From: Rhizobium brockwellii | GTDB lineage: Bacteria; Pseudomonadota; Alphaproteobacteria; Rhizobiales; Rhizobiaceae | Direction of reading: 5' to 3' | Length of the DNA stretch: 64,000 bases | Assembly: GCF_000769405.2 (NCBI RefSeq) | Contig: NZ_CP053439.1 | Location: forward strand, 3,348,001 to 3,412,000 | Part shown: positions 15,150-23,574 of the stretch, one piece after another | Numbering within the stretch: the stretch's first letter is position 1 | Layout: each line of letters begins with the position of its first letter | Notes under the pieces: generated by a model | Databases searched by the model: none | What the model saw: only the letters and a program-made list of their open reading frames with translations | Told to the model about the DNA's origin: nothing | Made by a program: the position numbers and the translations under genes

Positions 15150-16163
15150 GTGAATACGACTGAACCATTGTCCGGCATGCCATTCACCTTCGAAGGCAAA
15201 GCCGTAATGATGGAACGCGCGCTTGGCAGCGCCGGGATTTCGATCCTCTGCCAGGACGCCCGACTGTCTATCTTCTACGCCGAAAATCTGCCACCGCATT
15301 TCGCAGCGCTCTTTATGCCCGGCGGCAGCGACGCCGCCCTTTTCGGCGACGCCCATGGGCGATATCTGACGGCACTGAAACACAAGGTGCTGGAAACCGG
15401 CATCCCTAACAATGCCGAGGTTGAGATCGACGTTGACGGCGAAAGGCGCACGTATGAACTGAAGATCCAGCGCACCGGCGAACGCGGCGCACATGGACTT
15501 CTGTCCGTCATGACTGAAGTCACCGAAAGCCGGCATCGCGAAAAAGTTCTGAAATCTCTGCTGCGCGAACTCTCTCACCGCTCGAAGAACCTTCTCGCCA
15601 TCATCCAGGGCATTGCCACGCAGACGGCGCGCAATACGCTCTCTCTCGACAGCTTCCTCCTCAAGTTCCGCGGACGGCTGCAATCGCTTTCCAATTCGCA
15701 GGACCTGATCACGGATTCGAGCTGGCGCGGCGCCTACCTCTTCGAACTCGCCGAAAAGCAGTTCGCCCCCTATTGGCCGGAGACGGCCGGCTCCATGCCG
15801 ATCTATGGCATCAACGCTCACCTGACACCGAATGCCGCCGTGCACCTCGGGCTCGCCCTCCACGAACTCATCGTCAACTCCGCCTCCTTTGGCGCGATAT
15901 CAGGCGGCGCCGCCTCCATCACGCTGAATTGCCGCGAAGCCATGATCAACGACAGGAAGGCGATCGAAGTCGCCTGGGCGGAAGTTCTGCATGATCAGTC
16001 GGAAGTCCACGAATTCAGCGACAACAGCTTCGGCCGCACAGTGCTGGAGCGTGTCGTGCCTTCGTCGGTCAACGGCAAGGCGGAGTTGAACCTCGTTCCC
16101 GGCCGAATTGAATATCGTCTGACCATTCCGGAAACCGAATTCGAGATCTTCAAGCGAGTGTGA
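15150..16163 (+). CDS. HWE/HisKA_2 family sensor histidine kinase next to phyR
   Basis: A 337-residue soluble kinase. The N-terminal part (about 10-125) reads as a PAS-like sensor domain; the phosphorylation motif ELSHRSKNLLAIIQG (about residues 145-159) is of the HWE/HisKA_2 type, followed by an ATPase domain with LHELIVNSASFGA as N-box. The GTG start at 15150 has an AAGGAAAGG ribosome site and lies inside the transcript expected from the EcfG promoter at 14995-15020. HWE kinases next to phyR (PhyK, LovK types) feed the general stress response, so this is a likely PhyR kinase. It has no membrane segments, so a cytosolic signal is expected. An intrinsic hairpin follows. Confidence 0.85.
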   Translation: MNTTEPLSGMPFTFEGKAVMMERALGSAGISILCQDARLSIFYAENLPPHFAALFMPGGSDAALFGDAHGRYLTALKHKVLETGIPNNAEVEIDVDGERRTYELKIQRTGERGAHGLLSVMTEVTESRHREKVLKSLLRELSHRSKNLLAIIQGIATQTARNTLSLDSFLLKFRGRLQSLSNSQDLITDSSWRGAYLFELAEKQFAPYWPETAGSMPIYGINAHLTPNAAVHLGLALHELIVNSASFGAISGGAASITLNCREAMINDRKAIEVAWAEVLHDQSEVHEFSDNSFGRTVLERVVPSSVNGKAELNLVPGRIEYRLTIPETEFEIFKRV

Positions 16164-16191
16164 AAGCCCTGGAGACAGCCCCGAACGAAAA

Positions 16192-16222
16192 ACAGCCGGT
16201 GCGAGGGCGGCGCACCGGCTGT
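16192..16222 (+). terminator. Terminator hairpin after the HWE kinase
   Basis: ACAGCCGGTGCG and CGCACCGGCTGT form a perfect 12-bp stem with a 7-base loop, 28 bases past the stop. The T-run is short. Confidence 0.7.
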
Positions 16223-16570
16223 CTTCACTCACCGGGAGGGGACCGTGAGTACGTCCGGATAGTGGGTTGGGGGCGCGCATGTTGGGTCGATGCGATCACC
16301 ATCCGGATATCGCATTAACGACGACATCAAACTTTGGTTCCCTGCCATCTAAAAAAAATTCGACTTTTTTGAATCTTTTTGCGGATGCCCTTGCCTCGTC
16401 GCGTGCTCAGCCATTTCACCGACGCAGGCAGAATAAATTCTTCCAGCAAAAACAGTGGATTACTTACGAAGCAGCCAAAGAAAATCGTCAAAATTTTACC
16501 GTTTGATAAATTTTTAAACCTGAGTTACGCTTTCCCTCACAGGCCGTTTACCAATAATGAGGGAACTTCA
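16223..16570 (+). other. AT-rich leader region in front of preT
   Basis: About 350 bases, more AT-rich than its surroundings, with A- and T-runs around 16350-16380. Contains TTTACCGTTTGATAAA (16495-16510) and TTTACCAAT (16547-16555), which resemble the candidate RutR site at 26940-26955. The frame of preT is open through part of it, but the ribosome site and homology put the start at 16571. Confidence 0.45.
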
Positions 16571-17932
16571 ATGGAACGACTGGAAACGGGGATTCATGCC
16601 GGCCGGCTTTCGCCCGCCGAGTATGAGGCTAATTTTTCCGATCTTCATCCGCGCCTCGACAATCATGAGGCGCTGGTCGCCGCCGACCGCTGTTATTTCT
16701 GTTATGACGCGCCGTGCATGACGGCCTGTCCCACCTCGATCGACATTCCACTGTTCATCCGCCAGATTTCGACCGGCAATCCGATCGGCTCGGCAAAGAC
16801 GATCTTCGACCAGAACATCCTCGGCGGCATGTGCGCCCGCGTCTGTCCCACCGAAGAACTCTGTGAACAGGCCTGCGTGCGCAACACGGCTGAAGAGCGG
16901 CCCGTTGAGATCGGCCGCCTGCAGCGTTACGCCACCGATGCCGCCATGCAGGCCGACAAGCAATTCTATGCCAGGGCCGAACCGACTGACAAGACGATCG
17001 CCGTCATCGGCGCCGGTCCTGCCGGCCTTGCCGCCGCCCATCGCCTAGCCGTCAAGGGCCATTCGGTCGTCATCTATGACGCCAAGGAAAAATCCGGCGG
17101 CCTCAACGAATACGGCATCGCCACCTACAAGACGGTCGACGACTTCGCCCAGAAGGAAGTCGATTACGTCCTCTCGATCGGCGGCATCAAGGTTCGGCAT
17201 GGACAGCGTCTCGGCCACGATTTCTCGCTTTCCGATCTGCAGGCCCAATATGACGGCGTCTTCCTCGGTATCGGCCTTGCCGGCGTCAACGCGCTGCGCA
17301 TCGAGGGCGAGAACCTCGCAGGCGTCGACGACGCCGTCGATTTCATCGCGGCACTCCGCCAGGCCGAAGACAAGAGCGAAATCGCCGTCGGCCGCCGCGT
17401 CGTCGTCCTTGGCGGCGGCATGACCGCGATCGACGCTGCCGTACAGGCAAAGCTGCTCGGCGCCGAGGAGGTGACGATCTGTTACCGCCGTGGCAAGGAG
17501 CACATGAACGCGTCGGAATTCGAGCAGGATCTGGCAAGCTCCAAGGGCGTCATCATTCGCCACTGGCTGGCGCCGAAATCGATCCTGTCGCAGGACGGCA
17601 AAGTCGCCGCCATCGAGGTGGAATATACGAGGATTGTCGAAGGCCGCCTGGTCGGCACCGGCGAAACCGGTGTCATTGCCGCCGACCAGATCTTCAAGGC
17701 GATCGGCCAGAGCTTCGACGCCTCTGGTCTCGGTTCGCTGCGCATGGAATCCGGCCGCATCGCTGTCGATGGCGAAGGCCATACCTCGCTCGACGGCGTC
17801 TGGGCCGGCGGCGACTGCGTCTTCGGCGGCGACGACCTCACGGTTTCCGCCGTCGCCCACGGTCGCGACGCGGCTGAATCCATCCATCGTGCCCTCGCCG
17901 CAGCAGCCGCTCCGGCTGTCGCGGTTGCTTGA
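16571..17932 (+). CDS. preT: NAD-dependent dihydropyrimidine dehydrogenase subunit PreT
   Basis: A 453-residue flavoprotein subunit that oxidises NADH and passes electrons to PreA for reduction of uracil and thymine. The N-terminal Fe-S region has C41, C44, C49 and C53 (CYFCYDAPCMTAC) and a second Cys set in GMCARVCPTEELCEQAC. A FAD site (VIGAGPAGLAAAHRLA) and an NAD site (VVVLGGGMTAIDAA) follow. The ATG at 16571 has a GAGGGAA ribosome site. preA starts 15 bases downstream. Catalyses the first step of the reductive pyrimidine pathway, whose later enzymes are encoded at 27-30 kb. Confidence 0.93.
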   Translation: MERLETGIHAGRLSPAEYEANFSDLHPRLDNHEALVAADRCYFCYDAPCMTACPTSIDIPLFIRQISTGNPIGSAKTIFDQNILGGMCARVCPTEELCEQACVRNTAEERPVEIGRLQRYATDAAMQADKQFYARAEPTDKTIAVIGAGPAGLAAAHRLAVKGHSVVIYDAKEKSGGLNEYGIATYKTVDDFAQKEVDYVLSIGGIKVRHGQRLGHDFSLSDLQAQYDGVFLGIGLAGVNALRIEGENLAGVDDAVDFIAALRQAEDKSEIAVGRRVVVLGGGMTAIDAAVQAKLLGAEEVTICYRRGKEHMNASEFEQDLASSKGVIIRHWLAPKSILSQDGKVAAIEVEYTRIVEGRLVGTGETGVIAADQIFKAIGQSFDASGLGSLRMESGRIAVDGEGHTSLDGVWAGGDCVFGGDDLTVSAVAHGRDAAESIHRALAAAAAPAVAVA

Positions 17933-17947
17933 AGGGGAGAATGAACA

Positions 17948-19261
17948 ATGGCTGATCTCCGTAATAATTTCGTCGGTATCAAGTCCCCGAACCCGTTCTG
18001 GCTGGCGTCTGCGCCGCCGACCGACAAGGCATACAATGTCGAGCGCGCCTTCAAGGCCGGCTGGGGCGGCGTGGTCTGGAAGACGCTGGGCGAGGAAGGC
18101 CCGCCCGTCGTCAACGTCAACGGCCCACGCTACGGTGCGATCTGGGGCGCCGACCGCCGCCTGCTCGGTTTGAACAATATCGAGCTCATCACCGACCGCG
18201 ACCTCTACACCAACCTGCGGGAAATGAAGCAGGTGAAGATGAACTGGCCGGATCGGGCGCTGATCGCCTCGATCATGGTTCCCTGCGAGGAAGAAGCCTG
18301 GAAGGCGATCCTACCCTTGGTCGAAGAGACCGGCGCCGACGGCATCGAGCTCAACTTCGGCTGTCCGCATGGCATGTCCGAGCGCGGCATGGGCTCCGCG
18401 GTCGGCCAGGTGCCTGAGTATATCGAGATGGTCGTGCGCTGGTGCAAGCAGTATACCCGCATGCCTGTCATCACCAAACTGACCCCCAACATTAGCGATA
18501 TCCGCCGTCCCGCCCGTGCCGCCAAGGCCGGCGGCACCGATGCCGTCTCGCTGATCAACACGATCAATTCGATCGTCTCCGTCGATCTCGACAACTTCGC
18601 CCCCAACCCGACGGTCGGCGGCAAGGGCAGCCATGGCGGTTATTGCGGCCCGGCGGTAAAGCCGATCGCGCTCAACATGGTGGCCGAGATCGCCCGCGAT
18701 CCGGAAACCTACGGCCTGCCGATCTCGGGCATCGGCGGCATCACCACCTGGCGCGACGCGGCCGAATTCCTCGTGCTCGGCGCCGGCAACGTCCAGGTCT
18801 GCACGGCGGCGATGACATACGGCTTCAAGATCGTCCAGGAGATGATCACTGGCCTCTCCGACTGGATGGACGAAAAAGGCCACCGCAGCCTCGACGACAT
18901 TACCGGCCGCGCCGTGCCCAACGTCACCGACTGGCAATATCTCAACCTCAACTATATCGCCAAGGCGAAGATCGACCAGGACGCCTGCATCAAATGCGGC
19001 CGCTGCTACATCGCCTGCGAGGATACTTCGCACCAGGCGATCACCAACTTCGTCGATGGCGCGCGTCATTTCGAGGTGATGGACGAGGAATGCGTCGGCT
19101 GCAATCTCTGCGTCAGTGTCTGTCCGGTCGAGAACTGCATCACCATGGAGCAGCTTCCCGCCGGCGCCCTCGACAAGCGCACCGGCCGCGTCGTCGACCC
19201 GAACTATGCCAACTGGACCACGCACCCGAACAATCCGATGGCGCGCCAGGCGGCGGAGTAA
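17948..19261 (+). CDS. preA: NAD-dependent dihydropyrimidine dehydrogenase subunit PreA
   Basis: A 437-residue catalytic subunit. An N-terminal dihydroorotate-dehydrogenase-like FMN barrel (about 1-320) carries the active-site cysteine loop (FGCPHGMSERGMG). The C-terminal part has two 4Fe-4S motifs (CIKCGRCYIAC and CVGCNLCVSVCPVENC). With PreT it reduces uracil/thymine to the 5,6-dihydro compounds in the cytosol. The arrangement preTA is the normal bacterial operon. Length is normal and nothing is missing. Confidence 0.95.
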   Translation: MADLRNNFVGIKSPNPFWLASAPPTDKAYNVERAFKAGWGGVVWKTLGEEGPPVVNVNGPRYGAIWGADRRLLGLNNIELITDRDLYTNLREMKQVKMNWPDRALIASIMVPCEEEAWKAILPLVEETGADGIELNFGCPHGMSERGMGSAVGQVPEYIEMVVRWCKQYTRMPVITKLTPNISDIRRPARAAKAGGTDAVSLINTINSIVSVDLDNFAPNPTVGGKGSHGGYCGPAVKPIALNMVAEIARDPETYGLPISGIGGITTWRDAAEFLVLGAGNVQVCTAAMTYGFKIVQEMITGLSDWMDEKGHRSLDDITGRAVPNVTDWQYLNLNYIAKAKIDQDACIKCGRCYIACEDTSHQAITNFVDGARHFEVMDEECVGCNLCVSVCPVENCITMEQLPAGALDKRTGRVVDPNYANWTTHPNNPMARQAAE

Positions 19262-19336
19262 GGATCTGCAACGCCGCGGGAAGATCGATCCGCGGCGTTG
19301 CGATCTTGCCAGCCACGTTCGAAGCACCTGGCCAGT

Positions 19337-20347
19337 CTAACCGCCGAATGACTTCCGATAGGCACTCGGGCTCGTCCCGAGCCTCCTGCGGAAATGATGG
19401 CGCATCGTCGCCAGCGTTCCAAAGCCGCTGGCGGCGGCGATGTCATCGAGCGAAACAGCAAGTTCCTTCTCCAGCAGATCGCGGGCATGCCGCAGCCGCT
19501 CCTTCAGCAGCCATTCGCCGACGCTGAGGCCCGTCGTCGCTTCGAAGCGCCGCTGGAAGGTGCGCATGCTCATGCCCGCTCTTTTCGCAAGCTGGCTGAT
19601 CGGCTGCTCCTCAGAAAGGCTTTCGCGCATCCATTCGATCAGCGGCCCCAGGCGGATGCCCTCGCGTTCCTCGGGAACAGGCGCGTGAATGAACTGCGCC
19701 TGTCCGCCTTCGCGGTGCGGCGGCACGACGAGGCGGCGGGCGACGCTGTTTGCGGCTTCCGAACCGAAATCGCCGCGCACCACATGCAGGCAGAGATCGA
19801 TGCCGGCCGCACTGCCCGCCGCCGTCAGCAGGCTGCCTTCGTCCATGTAGAGAACGTCGGCATCGAGCGTGATGTCGGGATAACGTGCGGCGATCGAGAC
19901 GACATAGCGCCAATGTGTCGTCGCCCTGCGGTTGGCAAGCAGCCCCGATCCGGCAAGAACCGCAACGCCGGAGCAGAGCGACATGATGCGCGCGCCGCGT
20001 TGATGCGCTGCCCTGAGCGCTGAAACCAACGGCTCGGGAACGGCCGCATCGATCGACCGCCAACCCGGCACGACGATCAGGTCCGCTTCGTCAAGCACTT
20101 CCAGTCCCTTGTCAACTGCGACCGTCAGCCCTCCCGCAGCGCGAAGCGGACCCGGTTCGATGCCGCAGACCGAGAAGCGATACCAGCCTTCGCCCATCTC
20201 CGGGCGTGGCAGGCCGAAGACCTCGTAGGCGATGCCGAATTCGAAGGTGCAGAGCCCATCATAGGCAAGCGCGGCGACCAGCGGTCCTTTGCTCTGCTGC
20301 GGCGATGAGTTTGGCATGATCTTTACGCTGTCGGTCATGTTGGCCAA
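19337..20347 (-). CDS. FtrA/GlxA-type AraC family transcriptional regulator
   Basis: A 336-residue regulator: an N-terminal DJ-1/PfpI-like domain (about 22-195, with the nucleophile-elbow cysteine in IMSLCSGVAVLAG) and a C-terminal AraC helix-turn-helix pair (about 235-332, ISQLAKRAGMSMRTFQRRF and VSLDDIAAASGFGTLATMRHHF). This is the layout of FtrA/GlxA proteins. It is divergent from the rhodanese gene with about 60 bases between them, and that gene is its likely target. Start may be 20347 or 20338. Effector unknown. Confidence 0.88.
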   Translation of the reverse strand: MANMTDSVKIMPNSSPQQSKGPLVAALAYDGLCTFEFGIAYEVFGLPRPEMGEGWYRFSVCGIEPGPLRAAGGLTVAVDKGLEVLDEADLIVVPGWRSIDAAVPEPLVSALRAAHQRGARIMSLCSGVAVLAGSGLLANRRATTHWRYVVSIAARYPDITLDADVLYMDEGSLLTAAGSAAGIDLCLHVVRGDFGSEAANSVARRLVVPPHREGGQAQFIHAPVPEEREGIRLGPLIEWMRESLSEEQPISQLAKRAGMSMRTFQRRFEATTGLSVGEWLLKERLRHARDLLEKELAVSLDDIAAASGFGTLATMRHHFRRRLGTSPSAYRKSFGG

Positions 20348-20407
20348 TTTCGCACAGCTTTAGCATCGGCGATACCAGGCGGCAACTTCAGAAAAAAGGA
20401 AAGACCG

Positions 20408-20818
20408 ATGCCAAGTCCCGTTTCCCAAATACCTGCTGCGGCTCCGGATGCCGCTGTCGCTCACTTTGCCGCCAAGCTCGCTTTCGAAACCGATTGCTCG
20501 GACGTGCATGCCGCCTTTGTGGCCGGCAAAGTCGATTTCGTTCTCCTCGACGTGCGCTCGCCGCAGCTCTTCACAGAGTCCCATATTCCAGGAGCGATCA
20601 ACCTGCCGCACGGCAAGATGACGGCGCACCGTATGTCGACATGGGCAAGCGATATGCTGTTCGTCGTCTATTGCGCCGGCCCGCACTGCAACGGCGCCGA
20701 CAAGGCTGCCTTCCGCCTCGCCAGTCTCGGCCTCCAGGCCAAGCTGTTGATCGGCGGCATGACCGGCTGGGCCGATGAAGGCTTCGCCTTCGAGCAGGGC
20801 GTCCCCGCTGCCGCCTGA
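20408..20818 (+). CDS. Rhodanese-like domain protein
   Basis: A 136-residue single-domain rhodanese. The domain runs about residues 30-130, with LLDVRSPQLFTESHIPGAINLPHG and an active-site loop around the cysteine in VVYCAGPHCNGADKAA (CAGPHCNG). Such proteins move sulfane sulfur; the substrate is unknown. A hydrophilic N-terminal stretch of about 25 residues shows no signal peptide, so it is cytosolic. Divergent from the FtrA-like regulator, which frequently controls such a gene in rhizobia. Confidence 0.87.
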   Translation: MPSPVSQIPAAAPDAAVAHFAAKLAFETDCSDVHAAFVAGKVDFVLLDVRSPQLFTESHIPGAINLPHGKMTAHRMSTWASDMLFVVYCAGPHCNGADKAAFRLASLGLQAKLLIGGMTGWADEGFAFEQGVPAAA

Positions 20819-20875
20819 ACGGCCCCCGTCTCCCCCTTACAATTATACGGCGGGGAGACGGGAAATTCGCCGCCG

Positions 20876-21898
20876 TCAGAACTCGACGACCACCTTGCCG
20901 AAGGGCCCGCGATAGAGATGATCGAGCGCCTCAGGGAATTCGTCGAAGGCATAACGCTTGTCGATCACAGGCTTCAGCCCGGTCTGGTCGATTGCCCGCA
21001 CGAAGTCCTCCAGCGCACGGCGATGGCCGACGGATATGCCCTGCACAACCGGCGCCTTGAGCAGCAGCGGGCCGGCCGGGCCGGAAACCTCGAACCCCTC
21101 GAACACGCCGATCACGGAAATGCGACCATTGATCGCCACCGCCTTCAGCGCCTGACCGAGATGCGGGCCGCCGACGATCTCGAGCACGTGATCGGCGCCA
21201 TAGCCGCCGGTCAACTGATAGAGTTGCTCCACCCAGTCGCCCTCATGGCGGTTGATCGCGTGATCGGCGCCCAGCGCAGCCGCGCGGCCGAGCTTCTCGG
21301 CGCTGCCTGACGTGATGAAGACCTCCGCACCATGCGCCTTGGCGATCTGCAGACCGAAGAGCGCCACGCCGCCGGTGCCTTGCACCAGCACCTTGTCGCC
21401 GGCCTTCAGACCGCCGCGTTCGATCAGGGCGAACCAGGCAGTCAGCCCGGCACAGGGCAAGGTGCTCGCCTGCGCCGCATCGAGCGTATCAGGCGCGTGT
21501 GAATACCACTCCTCGGACAGCACGGTGTATTGGGAGAGGACGCCGGGATAAAAGCCGCCGCGCGTCTTGTAAGGTGGCGTGCGCGCATCACCCAAGCCGC
21601 GTCCGTCGATCCAGTCGGGAGAAAAGGTCGAAATGACCCGATCGCCCGGCCTGAACCGGCTGACCTCAGGCCCGACTGCTTCGACGACCCCAGCCATGTC
21701 GGAAGCCGGCACGAAGGGAAATTGCAGCGGCAACCCCATGCCGCTCTCCATCACCAACCGATCGCGGAAATTGAGCGAGACGGCTTCCGTCCGGACCAGA
21801 ATCCTGTTTCCCGAAACCGGTTCGAGCTTCCGCTCGCCGATCGTCAGCTGGCGCTCCGGTCCAACCGCGTCGATCTGCCATTGCCGTGTTGTCTGCAT
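20876..21898 (-). CDS. Zinc-type alcohol dehydrogenase/quinone oxidoreductase family protein
   Basis: A 340-residue medium-chain dehydrogenase/reductase. A GroES-like N-terminal domain (ASDMAGVVEAVGPEVSRFRPGDRV) is followed by a Rossmann domain (VQGTGGVALFGLQIAKAHGAEV). The structural-zinc cysteine cluster of classical ADHs is not evident, and the NAD(P)-binding part looks like the YjgB/quinone-reductase branch. The start at 21898 (MQTTRQW) is preferred over 21988, which would overlap the LysR gene. Divergent from that LysR regulator, which probably controls it. Substrate unknown. Confidence 0.85.
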   Translation of the reverse strand: MQTTRQWQIDAVGPERQLTIGERKLEPVSGNRILVRTEAVSLNFRDRLVMESGMGLPLQFPFVPASDMAGVVEAVGPEVSRFRPGDRVISTFSPDWIDGRGLGDARTPPYKTRGGFYPGVLSQYTVLSEEWYSHAPDTLDAAQASTLPCAGLTAWFALIERGGLKAGDKVLVQGTGGVALFGLQIAKAHGAEVFITSGSAEKLGRAAALGADHAINRHEGDWVEQLYQLTGGYGADHVLEIVGGPHLGQALKAVAINGRISVIGVFEGFEVSGPAGPLLLKAPVVQGISVGHRRALEDFVRAIDQTGLKPVIDKRYAFDEFPEALDHLYRGPFGKVVVEF

Positions 21899-21999
21899 TG
21901 TCTTGCTCCTTGTTCCTTGCAGGGATGACAAGGATATCGTTGAATATTTCGCACCAGTTGCGATATTAATTCTCCAGAATGGTTCCAAAGAGGAAACAA

Positions 22000-22899
22000 A
22001 TGGAACAGCTGAAGGGTATCTCGATCTTTGTCGAAGCCGTCGAGGCAGGTGGCTTTTCGGCTGCCGCCGAACGGCTCCATCTCACGCGTTCGGCGGTCGG
22101 CAAGACGATCGCACGTCTTGAACAGCGTCTCGGCGTGCGCCTCTTCAACCGTACGACACGCATGCAGAGCCTCACCGAGGAAGGCCGCTTCTTCTACGAG
22201 CGCTGCCTGCGGGCGGTTGAGGAAATCCGCCTCGGGGAAGCCATGCTGGAATCCGGCCGGCGTGACGTGCGCGGCCGCCTGCGCATCTCGATGCCGGTGC
22301 TTTTCGGCCGCCACTGCATCGCGCCGATCCTGGCACGCCTGCTCGATGAACATCCGAACCTCGAACTCGACCTTTCCTTCAACGACCGTATCGTCGACCT
22401 GCTGGAGGACGGGTTCGATCTTGTCATCCGCAACGGGCCGCTGAAGGACAATCCGGATCTGATGGCCCGCGCGATCGCCCGACAACGCATGACCGTCTGC
22501 GCATCGCCCGCCTATCTGGAAAAACATGGCGCGCCGCAAACGGTGTTCGATATTCCGCAGCATGAAGGCATCGTCTACAGGCGGGGCGATGACGACAAAG
22601 GTTGGATCTTTCCGACTGCAACCGATCCCGGGCGGCGGATGCCGCCAAAGGCGCGACTGCGGCTCGACGACCTCGCTTCGATTTCCGATGCGGCCGTCGC
22701 CGGACGCGGTCTTGCCTGGCTCCCCTGCTGGCTGGTCCGCGAGGAGGTGCTTGCAGGCCGGCTCATTCAGGTGCTGAAGCAGGAACCGGCCAATGTCTTC
22801 GATGCTCATGCCGTTTGGCTGCGCTCCCCGGTCATGCTGCCGAAGGTGCGGCTCGCGATCGATACGCTCGCCGCCGGACTGCCGGCAATGATGGGCTGA
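22000..22899 (+). CDS. LysR family transcriptional regulator
   Basis: A 299-residue LTTR with an N-terminal winged helix-turn-helix (about 1-60: ISIFVEAVEAGGFSAAAERLHLTRSAVGKTIARLEQRLGVRLFNRTTR) and a C-terminal periplasmic-binding-like effector domain. The ATG at 22000 has an AGAGGAAA ribosome site and is preferred over 21979. It is divergent from the alcohol dehydrogenase gene with about 100 bases between them, the classic LysR arrangement. Effector unknown. Confidence 0.9.
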   Translation: MEQLKGISIFVEAVEAGGFSAAAERLHLTRSAVGKTIARLEQRLGVRLFNRTTRMQSLTEEGRFFYERCLRAVEEIRLGEAMLESGRRDVRGRLRISMPVLFGRHCIAPILARLLDEHPNLELDLSFNDRIVDLLEDGFDLVIRNGPLKDNPDLMARAIARQRMTVCASPAYLEKHGAPQTVFDIPQHEGIVYRRGDDDKGWIFPTATDPGRRMPPKARLRLDDLASISDAAVAGRGLAWLPCWLVREEVLAGRLIQVLKQEPANVFDAHAVWLRSPVMLPKVRLAIDTLAAGLPAMMG

Positions 22900-23037
22900 A
22901 GCGATCGCCGCGCATCGAGCGACGAGAAACCCATGTTATTCCTGGGCGTTTCTCTGGAAATAACCCGATGCCGCAGTATATCCGCTAGTTCGTCGTCTCT
23001 TTAGGGCGACCGCCATATCACTCGGAAAAACGTCAGC

Positions 23038-23574
23038 ATGTCACTTCGCAGCGCCCTCCGCGCACAAACTGCAGATTGCCACGCCGCGGTCGACACCCTC
23101 TTCGGCAGTTTCAACCTCTCACGCACCCAGGATTATAAGGCTTTCTTGCGCGCGCATGCGCGGGTCGTACCGGCTATCGAACATGCGCTTGAGAATGGAG
23201 GAATCGGCCGTCTGCTGCCGGACTGGCCGGACCGAAGGCGCGCACATCTATTGGCTGCCGACATAAGGGAACTCGATGATCGATTGCCGGTGCTGCTTCC
23301 GCAACCGGTATTGCGCTGCGAAGCAGCGGTCTGGGGTGCCGCCTATGTTCTTGAAGGCTCCAAGCTCGGCGGCGCGCTGCTCGCCAAGGCTGTGCCCGAC
23401 CACTTGCCCAACAGCTATCTGAAGCCGCAAGGCCCGAAGGGCGCCATGCGGCTTTTCATGGATCGTCTTGACGCGAGCAAGGTGGAGGATCCCCATGCGG
23501 CGGTCGCCGCCGCCCGCGATATTTTCGATCTCTTCCTCAAAGCCGGGGAAGTCGAACTGGAAGCCGTCCCATGA
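23038..23574 (+). CDS. bphO: Heme oxygenase (biliverdin-producing), BphO type
   Basis: A 178-residue heme oxygenase-like protein. The N-terminal LRAQTADCHAAVDTLF carries the proximal-histidine position (H15), and AAVWGAAYVLEGSKLGGALLAK holds the distal-helix glycine pattern. It should open heme to biliverdin IX-alpha, the chromophore of the bacteriophytochrome. The bphP start overlaps its stop by four bases (ATGA), so the two are translationally coupled. A GGAAAAA ribosome-like sequence precedes the start. Confidence 0.87.
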   Translation: MSLRSALRAQTADCHAAVDTLFGSFNLSRTQDYKAFLRAHARVVPAIEHALENGGIGRLLPDWPDRRRAHLLAADIRELDDRLPVLLPQPVLRCEAAVWGAAYVLEGSKLGGALLAKAVPDHLPNSYLKPQGPKGAMRLFMDRLDASKVEDPHAAVAAARDIFDLFLKAGEVELEAVP

